Shown here: positions 1 through 12,300 of the stretch, piece by piece
Layout of the letters: each line of letters begins with the position of its first letter
Numbering within the stretch: position 1 is the first letter of the stretch
NCBI GenBank assembly: GCA_007126375.1
Contig: SLBI01000094.1
Coordinates: 1 to 43,160, forward strand
DNA length: 43,160 nucleotides
From: Paracoccaceae bacterium
GTDB lineage: Bacteria > Pseudomonadota > Alphaproteobacteria > Rhodobacterales > Rhodobacteraceae
Direction: 5' to 3'
The notes under the pieces: model-generated
The model's database searches: none
Told to the model about the DNA's origin: nothing
Seen by the model: the letters and a program-made list of their open reading frames with translations, nothing else
Program-made: the position numbers and the translations under genes

Positions 1-310
1 GAGCGGACGAGGAAGTTCAGCAGGTCGGCCATGCCTTCGGGCACGCCGGTCGCGGTCTGCACCGTCAGGCGCAGGATCGTCCGCTCGCTGCTTTCGCTGC
101 GGGTGAAGCCGAGCCGCGTGTCCGGCGGAAGCCCCTCGCCCGGGTCAACGGCGAGAAGGGTCATCGCCGCAGTGCGCCAGCTGACCTCGAACACCAGTTC
201 GGTGACGCCGCCGCGGCTTTCGAACAGCAGCGGCAGCAGGGCAAGGTGAGCGTCCTCGCCCTCGGCCCGGCCGGGATCGCCGAAATGCAGCACCCGCTGC
301 GACAGGCAGA
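1..310 (-). other. Cohesin-like domain at the left edge (partial)
   Basis: The last visible residues (about 12412-12514) read RVLHFGD, then GGVTELVFEVSWRTAAMTLL, then ERTILRLTVQTATGV and MADLLNFLVR. The pattern of a G-V-x-x-L-x-F-x-x-x-Y/W strand followed by a-x-x-L-x-x-V and, about 30 residues on, L-x-L-x-x-A-x-G is that of cohesin-type domains. The rest lies outside the window. The match is by eye and the domain is truncated. Confidence 0.5.
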
Positions 311-3300
311 AGGGTGCACCGGGTGCGGCAGTGCCGCCCGAGAGGAACTGCGTCCTCGGCGCCTGGATCGCGGGGAAATCGGGCCGGAACGGGGCGTTGG
401 GCATCGTCACGCGGATCGGCGGCGCCTCCGGTCCGCGCACCGTCAGGAACGGCGGTGCCGGCATGCCTGCAGTGGCCGGTGCGGGCACTGCGGGCGGCGA
501 CCGAACTTCGATATCGAAACTTGTCCGATCGCTCAGCCCGTCGCTGTCGGTCACCTCCAGCACCACCGTCGCGGTTCCGAGTTGGCCGGCGCTGTCACCG
601 GTGAGGCGGCCGGTGGCGGGGTCGACACTGAGCCAGTCCGGTCCGTCGATCAGCGCGAAGCTGAGCCCGTCGGGCCCGCCGTCGCGGTCGCTCACGCTCG
701 GTTGCAGGTCCACCCTCTCGCCCTGCTCTATGAGGAGGTCACGGATGCTCTCGAACACCGGGCGCGTGCGCACCGTCACCTCGAAGAAGGCGCTGTCGCT
801 CAACCCGTCCGGATCGGTGACACCGACAATGACGGAATAGAGCCCGGCGGCGTCCACGCTGTCGCCGGTGATCAGCCCGGTCAACGGATCGATGCCCATC
901 CAGTCGGGCGCCGCGATCAGCGCAAAGCGCAGCAGGCCGTCATCCCCATCCGGGTCGGTCGCCGTGGCAGTCGCTTCAAGCGGATCGCCGGCGAGCAGGA
1001 TCGCCTCGCCCGGAGCGGTCAACACCGGAGCGGCCAGCACGGTGACGGCGAAACCGGTTTCGGCGGTCAGGCCGTCGGCATCGGTGACGCCCAGGCGGAT
1101 CGCGAAAGCGCCGAAGGCACCGGCCGGATCGCCGCCGATCTCGCCGGTCACCGGGTCGATGGCGATCCAGTCCGGCGCCTCGATCAGCGCGAAGCGCAGC
1201 GCGGTGTCGTCGCCGTCGGGATCGGTCGCACTGGCCGTCAGGGCCAGCGGGGTGCCGGGAAGGAGAACGATATCGGCAACCGGATCGAGCACCGGAGCCA
1301 CACGGTCCACCGGCAGCACGGTGACGCTGAAATCGGCCTCGGAGCTCAAGCCATCGGCATCGGTGACGCGGATCGTCAGCGTGAGCGTCCCATCGCGGCC
1401 GGTGCTGTCGCCGGTGATCAGGCCGGTGACCGGGTCGATGGCGATCCAGTCCGGGGCGCCCATCAGCGCATAGCGAAGGTCGGCGGCATCGCCGTCGGGA
1501 TCGGTGGCGGTCGCGGTGGCGGCGAGCGGCGCGCCGGCGGTCAGGATGATCGGCGCCGGCGCCGTCAGCAGCGGCGCCGCCAGCACAGTGACGGCAAAAT
1601 CCGCTTCGTCCGTCAGGCCATCGGCATCGGTGACGCCCACGCGGATCACGAAAGCGCCGAACGCAGCACCCGGATCACCGGTGATTGCGCCGGTAACCGG
1701 ATCGATGACAAGCCACTCCGGTGCCTCCAGCAGGGCGAAGCGCAGCGCGGCATCGTCACCGTCCGGATCGGTCGCGGCCGCGGCGACGGCCAGTGGCGTG
1801 CCGGGCGCAAGCACGACATCGGCGATGGGCTCCAGCACCGGCGCCAGCCGCTCCGCCGCCACGACGCGCAGCAGGAAGCTCGCCTCGCCGGTCAATCCGT
1901 CGGGATCCGTGGCGCGCAGCGTCACGATGACCTCGCCCTCGCGGCCGGCGGTGTCGCCAAGGATGCGGCCGGTTGCGGGATCGAGCGTCAACCATTCGGG
2001 CGCGTCAACGAGCGCGAGCACGATCTCCCCGGCCGGCGTGTCGGCATCGCTGACGACATAGGGCACCGAGAGGGGAGTGCCTTCGGTCACCACCATATCT
2101 GCAATCGGGGCGAAAACCGGAGCCGCGAGCACAGTGACGGTGAAGGACAGCTCGACCGTGGAAGATCCGTCGCCGACCGTCACGGTGAAGCCGACCGGCC
2201 CCGGCTCGCTTCGCCCGGGCCAGGTCAGCCGGCCGGTGTCGGGATCGACCGCCGCCCCCTCGGGCCCGGTGATCAGGCCGTAGGTCAGCGGATCGTCCTC
2301 GCGGTCGATCGCCTCCAGATCGAGAACCAGCGCTTCGCCGGGGGCGAGGCGCGGCGCCTCGGGCACGACGAACTCCGGTGGCGCGTTGACCGGAGCAACG
2401 ATGATCGTCAGCGTTGCCGGCGCACTCTCGGCGGCGCCGTCGAACGCGACATAGGTCGCAGTGAGCTCGCCCGAGAAACCCGCCTCGGGGGTGAATCGGT
2501 AGAGCCCGGCCCCGAGCGGTTCGAGCGTGCCCGAGGCCGGCGGGGAGACAAGGCGCACCAGCAGCGGATCGCCATCGGCATCGCTGTCGTTGGCAAGCAG
2601 GTCGATGGTGGCGCTGGTGCCCTCATCCATCACGAGCAGATCGTCGACGGCGACCGGAGCGGTGTTGTCGGCGACCCCCAGCAGGCGCAGGCCGGAAATA
2701 CCCACGGCGCTGTCGATCCGGGCGAAGCCGATCAGATCGAAGGCAAGCGTTACCGCTTCGGGCCGCAGCGCGAGACCGGACAGATCGACGGTGACGATCA
2801 GGTCGTCGCCGTCGCGGATCGTCGCGACTCCCGGCGCAAGATGCAGCGTGCCGTCGGCCTGAAGGTTCAGAATGGCATCGGTGCCGGGCAGTGTCTCGAT
2901 CTCCGGCAGGACCGAGGCGAAGGACGGCCGGCCGAACAGCGCAACCTCGAACGCGTCGGGCGGGAACCCGTCACGGGTGTTGAGGTCGATGTCCTGCAGG
3001 CGGAACTGCAGCCCGCTGGCCTCGGCCGGCAGGGCGAAGCTCTGGTAGAGGCCGCTGATCCGTGCCGCATCCTCGCGGATCGTGGCGACGCCGTCGGCGA
3101 AGGAAACGCTGCCCACCGCCTTCCAGCGCGCATCGTCGCTGCCGGGCGGGATGGCGAAGTCGCCGTCGCCGAAAGCGGCCGCGGGATCGTCGGAGAAGAG
3201 CCCGCCGCCGTCGAGCACGCCGCCGGCAGTGCCGAAGCCCGGGCCGGCGGGCGCCGGTGCCGGGCCGAGCGGCGAGAGATCTCCGACGAAGGGGTCTTCG

Positions 3301-6300
3301 GCCGGCGGCAGGCTCCAGTCACCGATATCCGGGCCCGAGGGAAGGCGACGCATGCCGGTCTCCAACATCGGGCTCATCAGATGGCCGGGCAGGGTGGTGT
3401 CGAGATGATCCTCGAGCCCCATCGCGTTGCCCATCTCGTGCAGGAGCACGGTCAGCAGGTCGATCCGCCCGGCCGCCGGGCCGGCATCGGCGACGAAGAG
3501 ATGCGGCTGCGGACCGGCGACGAACTCCTCGGCATCGAAGGGCGTCGGATCGACGAACCAGCCCCAGTCCGCCGCGGTCGCATCGAGGGTGATCACGCCT
3601 TCCTCGTAGAAGCCGACCTGCGCACCGTCGAGATCGCCCAGCCGGATCTCGATGTCGCGCAACCGGCTCTCGGCGTTCTTGATCAGCCCGCTTTCGGCCC
3701 AGATGCCGCTGGCGACCTCGGCCAGCGCCTGCGCAGCCTCCAGCGTCAGCGTCGCCTCGGCGCCCGGCCCGGTCCCGAGGGCCGTCTGCGGCGATCCGGT
3801 GCGCACCATACGCAGATCGTCAAGCAGCATCATCGACGAGAAGGCGCTGGGGACCGCCCCGAGGACACGGCCGGCGAATTCCAGCGCCGCCCCGACCATG
3901 GTCGGATCCTCGTAGAACGGATCGACCTCCAGACCGATGTTGCGGATGGTGACATTGGCGACCTTGCCGCGGATCTCCTCGGGGATGCGGAAACGGGCGG
4001 TCTCGGAGGCGAAGAAGCCCGTCGCCAGTTCGTATTCCGGCCGGTCCACCAGCCCGGGACCATCGCCGTCGAGCTGGATCGCGCGGGCCTTGTATTCCGT
4101 GCCCTCCATGTCGGTGAAGGTGAGTGTGATCCGACCGGGCCGCCCGAAGCTGATCGGCGTGGTCACGTCGATGTCGAAGATCGAGGCATCCTTGGGAATG
4201 AACAGGCGATTGTGTGTCAGACGGTCGAGTGTGCCGAGCGCGTCGATCGCCTCTTCCATCGCCTGCAGCGGGTTGTAGGTGAAGTGGAAGATCGACACAT
4301 CCCCCTCGGGGATCATCGTGCGCAGAACGTCCTTGACCGCCTGGGTGCCGCCAAAGAACAGCGCATAGTCGGGCTTGGTGTCGAACCCGAACTTGGCGAC
4401 GAGAATCGCGCTGATGTTCTTCGTCACGAAATCGATGAGGGCCTTGATGTTGTTGGCCTGGGCCAGCCGGCTGTCCTTCTCCGTATCGGGGGTGGAATAG
4501 TCGATGGGCGTGGTGAGGATCTTGACCAGCGAGGGTACACCGCCCTCCGTCGTGACGTCGGGGCTTCCCGTCCAGGGCTGGAGCAGGCTGGTGATGCCGG
4601 CCGTGGTGCCCGTGTCCTTGAGGATGGCATCGATCGCCCTGGCGAAGAAATTTATGACGTCCTGATCCTCGATGATGAAGTTCGCGAGGTTGCTGGCGTT
4701 CGACGACAGCTGGCTCGCGGTCATGAAGACCTCGCCGTCCTTGGTGATGATCTTGTTGCCGTCGGCGTCGGTGGACAGCGCGCCGCCCTCGATGGTGCGG
4801 GCATAGTTGCTCTTGGCCCGTTCCTGGCGTTCGGCGGCGGTCATGCCGGGGTCGTAGAGGCCGGTATCGCTCTTGGTCAGGATGGATTCGAGCTTCAGCG
4901 CGAAAGCCTTGGTGACCGCCGGTCCGATCATGTCGACCAGTTCGAAGAACCAGTTGGTGTTCACCACGAACATGCCGGTAACGTCGATCGGGCCGTTCAG
5001 GCCGGACCACTCCGGGGCGATGCCCTCGAACAGGTCGAAGGTGAAGGAAACGCCCTCGTCCGCGTCGCCGCCGAGGGGACCGCCGGGAATGCCGCCGTGC
5101 ATCGACCAGCCGGGCAGGTCGTAGCTCATCGGGAAGCGGCCGGATGTGGCCGGCAGAGAGGGCAGGAAGCTCAGGCCCTTCTTGACCGCCGCCTCGTATC
5201 CGTTTTCCAGCGCCTCCCGCTTGATCTGGTCGAGCTTGCCGGACGGCAACGGTTGTTTCTCGCTCGCCGTCGCGCCCTCGGCCGGCGTCACGGTCGGGCC
5301 CAGTGCCCTGTCCACCACCGTGGTCAGCTTCGAGGTCAGCATCGCCTTGATCAGGTTCGCCAGCGACTGCCGCGAGCCATGGGCGAAATCACCGTTGAAG
5401 ACGGTGGGCACCGCCGGATGGGCGGCGCCACCCGCCAGTGCCGGACGATCGATCCGCGTATTGTCGAAATCGAGCGAGGTGCGGGCGATCTGCTCCGGGG
5501 TCGGCAGGATCGTCGGATCCACCGACTGCGGCGCGAAGTAGAACCCGGTGCCGATCGCCTCCATCCGCGTGGTGCTGGTGGTGGAGCTGCCGACCGGCGC
5601 CTTGGGCGCGATGCCGGCGTAAAGGAAGTAGTCCGCGAAATGCGCCTTGACGTTGGTCCAGTCCCCACCCTCGCGGAATGCAAGCGGATCAACCCCATAC
5701 CACGGCTGGCGGGTGAACTGCTCGCGGGTGATGCCGGCGATGGTCTCGAAGGTGCCCGGATTCACCGAGGCGCCGACAATCAGCCCCTCGTCGCCCGCCG
5801 TGCGCGGCACGTTCACGCCGTTGACGAACAGCGCGTTCACATCGACCGTGCCCATGTACCAGTGCTTGGTGCGGAAATGAGGCGTTGCGCGCCAGTTGTC
5901 GGTGCCCTTGAGGAAGCCCGGCACTTCGGCATCGGTGAAGTTCAGCTCGATATCCGGCTTGCCCATGCCGAAGTCGGCGGGCTGCTTGGCGCTGCTCTTG
6001 GCGGTCGGGATCGCGGTGCCGTTGGGCGTCAGCGTCGGGCGGAAGGTGGGCAGCAGGCTCGCCACACCGCCATAGCTCTCGGTCGCGGTTTCCTGGAAGT
6101 AATTGTCGGCGAAATCGACGTTGGTCCAGACCTGAACCGAGGGGTCCTTGAAATCGTCCCAAGGAATTGAGGTGACCTGGATCATCATCAGGCCGGCGAG
6201 TTTCTCGACCGCCTCGACCGCGGTGCTGGCGACCGAAAGCACCTTGTTGATCGCCGCCGCCGCCGGCGGATTGACGAGAGCAAGGAACGCCGAACCGACG

Positions 6301-9300
6301 CGCATTGCCTTGAGCCAGTTGTCGACGATGCTCTTGAGATCGAGCTTCAGCGTTGACTGGCCGAATCCGCCGGGATCGAGCGAGGTCATATGGATCTTCA
6401 CCGGATCGCCGGCGTCACGGCCCAGGTGCTTGGGATAATAGATACCCATCCGCTGGATGATCTCGGAGTTCACGACGGCACCGCGGCCGTGGCCGATGAA
6501 GTGCAGCGGGCTCTGGAACAGCTGGTTGCCGGATTGCTGGTGCAGGTTCACCAGCGCGGCGAAGAAGGCGTCTGCTGCCGCCTCGGCAAAGCCGGAGTCC
6601 GAGATCGAGCTCTCGCGGATCCAGTCCATCACCAGCACGACCGCTTCCGCCTCGGCCAGGTCGCTCATCTCGACTGGCGCGCGGTCGATGCGGAAGCCTT
6701 CGGGCTGGTCGGCCTCGTATTCGTGGAAGAGCCCGGTCTGCCGGTTGTAGACGAGGATCATCCCGCCCCCGGCGCTTTCGGCCGAGGCCGCGGCAATCGC
6801 CTCGGCGAACTGCAGCCACTCCACGAGGTCGTCTTCGTTCAGCGGCGTGTTGGCGTAGTCTGGCAGGATCTTCAGATGCTTGCCGTGCGTCAGCACGGTG
6901 ACCGAGTTGAACGGGGTGCCGTAGTTGGTGGGCGCCACCCGGAACTGTTCGGACCCGCGCAGCCAGCCGCCCGAGCGCTGCACCTGCACGCCCCAGTGAT
7001 AGGTCTGCCCGCCGGTCATGGCCCGCAGGAAGCCGGCGGAAAGCTCGATCTGCACCGCATGCCGCGGATCGACCCCGTCGGTGGTGGTCGCGGTCGAGAG
7101 ACGTTCAATCTGCGCCACCCGCCCGAATTCGTCGATCTCGTATTTCCAGCCGGACTCCAGCGAGAAGGCGCCGTCGGTCTGCCGGGTGTTGACCAGGCGG
7201 AAGGTGTGATAGTCATCCCGGCGCACCGGTGCGCTCGGTCCCCAGCTGCCACGCTCGCGATAGGGATCGCCCGGGAACAAACCCTCGCCCGCCTTCTGGG
7301 TGGAGAGAAAGAAATCGAGACTGAAGGTCCGCTGGCCGAGCTTGGCGGGATCGAGCTGGATCTCGAACACCGGCTGCACCGCATCCGGTCCGCGCAACTG
7401 GATCGTGTCCACCGGCTTGAGCAGTTTCAGGAAGCTCTCGGCCTGGATGTCCAGGCCGCGCCCCCAGAACAGCACATCCAGCGGCGGACCGAACACCTCT
7501 TCGTTCACGACGGGCGAGAAGAGCGTGCTGAGCGGGCGGAGCAGATCGACCGGCACCTCGCGGTTGCGGCCCAGGTCTTCGCCACGGGCGCCGCCGACAT
7601 GCGCGTCCGACGCCCTGATCAGCTTGTCCACCTGGAAGGTGACCATCGCGCCCGACTTGCGGTAGTTCGCGATCAGCTGCGAGCCGTCCGGACGCAGCGC
7701 GATCTCGGTCAGGAACTGGTTCGGGATCGGGCTGGTGGAACCGACATGGCCCGGCGCGCCGAAGGTGTAGGGTTCCTCGCCCTCGTCCCAGAGCGAATTC
7801 CACTCCGGAAGGGTGAGGGCGAAGGGATTGCGGATCAGCCCGACCTTGTTCCCGAGTTCGAAACGCAGCTCGATCTCGTAGGGAATGCGCGCGTCCGAGA
7901 CGAGCAGGTATCGCGACAGATCGTAATCGGCAACGAAGGCGTAGCTCATGTTCGGCAGCAGCGCCACCGAGGCCGGATTGCGGATGTCGAGGTCGTATTT
8001 CTGGCCGCTGATGGGGCGGTAGTTGTCCACCACGATCGACGTCCAGAGATACTGGATCGGGTAGTTCTGCACGCCGATCACGCCACGGTTGAGCTGCAGC
8101 GGCTGTCGCCCGCCACGGTCGTCGGCATCCGTGATCGAGGGCAGCCTGCGCACCGTCGCGGCATAACTGCCGGGGTTCAGGTTGGTGACCTCGATGGTGT
8201 AGACCCCGGACCGGACATCGCCGCGCGAGACGAACATCAGCTTGGTCGGGTCTTCGGCCGAGGCGGCGATGTCGAAAGGCTCGCGCCCCGCAGGCAGCCC
8301 GTCTTCGGGGCCGATGACCGTCAGATAAGTCGCCGGCACCCCGTCTCCGCCGGTGTTGGACGGATTGACGTCGATGACGAATATGCGACCCTCGTCGTTG
8401 TCGCCGCGCACCCAGCTCTTGAGCCCGAACATCTGGCTGTAGGGCACGGCGACATAGAGCTTCTCGCCCGAAGCATCGAGTTCGAGCGCTGTGATCCGGC
8501 CGGCGGTGGCGGCGCGCACATCTTCGGGTATCGGCAACGAGACCGCGGTGTAGTCGAGATAGCGGTCCGAGCCCGGATCGATGTCCACGACGAAGATCTT
8601 GCCCTCGCCGGCGGCATAGAGCGTGTTGCCGTCACCGCTGAGCGCAAGCTTCTGGATCCTGTTTCCGGGCACTTCGATGAGATGGCTGCCGGTGCCGAGC
8701 GAAGCGTCGAACTGCTTCAGCGTCAGCATGTCCACCACGGCAATGCCTCGGTCATGCGCGACGAAGGCGGCCGAGAGATCGCCGGCCATCAGCACATCGT
8801 TCGGCCAGCCCGTCAGCGGCGACGACCCGTCCGTCAGGAAGACATCGGTGACGATCTCGGTGTTTTCCGGCAGTGGCAGGTCGGGATCGACCGGTCCGCC
8901 ACCGGGGCGGCCTTCGGCCGGCAGCACGTCGAAGATCTGCAGAACGGTCTGGTTGTCCGGACCCTTGCTGCCGCCCACCGCCCCATAGCCCCGGGTATTG
9001 GCGATGTTGAAGCTGTTGGAACTCGACGGCCGGGTGGTCTCGCTCCAGCCGTTCAGTGCGCCTGCGCTGCCGCCCGGAAGCGGGCGCTCGTAGCTGACCA
9101 GCGCCCGTGTGGCGAGGATGCTCTCGGGCACATCGACAACGAAGCTGGCGCCGTTCGTGCCCATCGGCACCACATCGCGGAACCGCTCGCCGGTGACATA
9201 GACCGAGTGATCGCCGATCTGGAACCGCACCCGGCCATGCGCCAGATCGTTGCCGAACTCGCTGGCATGCACGCTGCTGGGGCTGTAGAAGAGATTGAAA

Positions 9301-12300
9301 CCCTCAATCCTGAGCGAGACCGTGCCATCGTCATTCTGCTTGCCGCGCGCAAGCGTAAGCGCCGGATTCGCGCCGGCGGTGACGAAGGTGGGTGCATCGG
9401 GCAGCGCGACCGAGACGTTGACGCGACCGATCGCCCCGGCCGGATCCACCTCGGCGAGGTGGCGCGTCCAGTCACCGACCCGGCCGTCTTCCTTGAGATA
9501 CTTCGCGAAGACATCGGCGCGCTGAACCGCGAAGTCGGTCTTGACGCTGATGAAGGCGGCCGCACCGACGCCGGCGATGGCACCCGCCGCGATCACGCCG
9601 CCCAGCGAGGGCGAGGCGACCGCGGCGACCGCGGCGATCGTGAGGGCGGGGAAAATCACATTGGCCGCCGCCACCGCTGTCGGCAGGTAGAAGGTGGCGT
9701 CGAGAACCGGCTGGTTCGCCTTGGCCACCAGCACGCTGCCGCGGGTGGAAAGGCCCGGGTAAGGCGGCGAGGCGGTGCGGGCAATGCCGTCCGCATCGAC
9801 CTCGCCGGTATCGACCAGCGTCCACATCAGCCCGTGTTCGCCGTCGGTGATCTCGCTGAAATCCTGCAGGACGAAAAAGATCACCTCGTCGCCCGGCGCC
9901 GCCGCGGCCGGATCGAGCTTCGCGGCGAACTGCACCGGGCCGGTCAGATCCCCGCCTATGACGTCCAGTTCGGCCGCGGCGAGAAAATCGACGATGGGCG
10001 GAATGTCGATCGGAAGGTCGGCGTGGTCGAGCCGCTCCAGCGTGACCACCGGCGCCTCGCCTTCGATCTGGCCGGCGGCGACCGCCACCTCGATGCCGTC
10101 GGCGGTGCGCAGGACACCGCCATCGGCGCCGATCGCCGCCGCCGCCCCCTCGACCGGGGCGACCACCGACACATCGACCCGATCCTCGGCGCCGCCATAG
10201 ATCACCGTCACGGTCGTGCGGCCGGTGGAGAGCGCCTCGATCAGCCCGCCGGCGCTGACCCGCACGATGTCGCTGTTGCCCGAGACATAGACGACCCCGT
10301 CTCCGGCCCCGGCGACGAAGGTATCCTGCGAGACGCCGACCGATGTCACCACCTGCCGCGTGCCGCCATCGACCGGCAGCGTCACCGAACCCGGATAGGC
10401 GTCGATACCGATCAGCTGGGCGATGCGCGCCAGCGGCTCGTCCGGCAGGCCGACCGAGGCGGCGGTGGCGGCGGCGACGTTGCCGCGTTCCACCAGGAGA
10501 TGTGTGTAGCCCGGGCCGACGCCGACGATCAGCCCGTCGCCGCCGATGCGCACCACATCCGGGTCGGCCGAGGTGACCGTCACATAGTCCATCGGCAGGA
10601 TGACGTCCTCGGCATCGGCATACTGGCCGACGGCGACAAGCTCGGCGACCTGGCCCGGTTCCTCGAAGCGGAGATCGCGGAACAACAGGTCGATGCGCTC
10701 CAGTGGCGCATCCGACACCGAGATATCGAGCGTGATCGGGTCGGAGGCGGCGAAACCGTCATCCGCAACCAGGGTCACTGTCGCCGTGCCGGCAAAACCC
10801 GGATCGGGCGTCAGGCGCAGGTCGCGACCGTCGGCGGTGAAGCGGGCGGCGCCATTCGTGGCCTCGAGGATGCGGAAGAACACCGGATCGCCGTCAGGAT
10901 CTCGGGCGATGTCGGACAAGGGCACGCGCACCGCGCGGTCCACATGGGTCAACACATCGGGCAGCACCTCCAGCGCCACCGGGGCGGCATTCTGCCGGAC
11001 GCCGAAATTGACGTTCAGCACCTGCCTGTCGGAAAGGTCCGCCACGCCGTCGCCGGTGATGTCGGCGCCCGGTCCGCCGGCGGTCATCAGCGCCGAATCC
11101 ACCCCGTCCACAGTGCCGTCGCGATCGAGATCGCCGGCAAGCCCGACCTCGAAGCGCGTCGCCCCGCCTTCGGGAATGTCGAGCCTGTAGAGCCCGCCCT
11201 CGGTGACCGAGAAGAGCGCCACGGTGTGCTCGCCCGCGGTCTGCACCGACAGAAGCTGCGCGCCCGCGAGCAGCGGGGTCCGCCCGGCCTCCTCCACTGC
11301 GACGCGCAGGATCAGCCGGCCGCCACTGGCGCCGCGGATCTCGCTGTCGCGCAGGCTGAGCGCATAGCTTGACGTGACGCCCGACTCAGCCACCGCGACG
11401 GAGCGGCCGTTGAAGGCGACCAACCCGCCCAGATCCCCGGCCACCGGCCGGGTGACGATGCCCCCGGCCTCGCGCAGGATCGCGGTGCCGGCGCCAGCGA
11501 TCTCGACCGCGAGTGCAAGCCCCTCGCCATCGTGGCCGTAGCGGGCGCCCGAGCCGTCCTGCAGAGCGCGAACCCCGACCAGCCGGCCAGCGGCGTCGTA
11601 GAGATAGGCCAGCACTTCACCGTCGGGAGAGATCGCACGGCCGATCCGCCCCTGTGCATCGCGCTGGAAGGACAGCGCCTCGCCAGTCTCGGCGACGATC
11701 CCGGACGAGCCGACGAAGAGCCGACCTTCCGCGCTGCGGATCTCGCGCAGGCGGCCGTCGGCACCGACGACGTACTCGGTTCCGTCCGGCGCACCCAGCA
11801 CGAAGGGTGTGTCCCCCCCAAGGGCCGGGTCTGTCACATTGTAGGGCGTGCCGCCGGCGACGGTGTAGAGGCGCCCCCCGGCGAGCTTGAGCAGCGCATC
11901 GGCCGAAGTCAGCGTCCAGCCGGGCTGGTCGGCCTCCCACCCGGCACGGTAGAAGGCAAGATCCCCCACCCGTTCCTCGGACGGGGCGAAAGTGAAGCCG
12001 AGCCGCGTGCCGTCCGGAGCGGTGAGATAGAGCCGGGCGCCCGGCGCCATCGCCGGGTGGATGCCGCGTGCGTCGGCGCCGCCGATACCGAGCGAGAGAT
12101 CGACGGCAAGGCCGGCGCCCCAGTCACCGAATTCGCCGGTGCCTGCGGCATCGCCCAGATAGCGGCGCTGCAGCTCGAAGGGCACCGCACCCAGCATGAC
12201 GGCGAGGTCGGTGCGGGTCTCGACCGGCACTGAGGCCTTGTCGGCCCCGTTCACCTCGATCCGGGTCTCGGCCCGGGTCTCACGGCCGCCGATGTCGCGC

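Noticed and set aside
533-2670. CRISPR or mobile-element repeats
   Set aside because: The periodic DNA similarity is in frame, lacks constant repeats with unique spacers, and encodes Ig/cadherin-like units.
3820-5010. Minus-strand open frame of 396 codons in another frame
   Set aside because: Shadow of the giant gene on the same strand; biased composition and no motif.
246-6170. Plus-strand open frame of 1,974 codons
   Set aside because: It is the codon-aligned antisense of the giant gene. Its translation is an Arg/Gly/His/Asp-rich, low-complexity sequence with no recognisable domain, while the minus strand reads as ordered Ig-like, protease-like and lipase-like domains.
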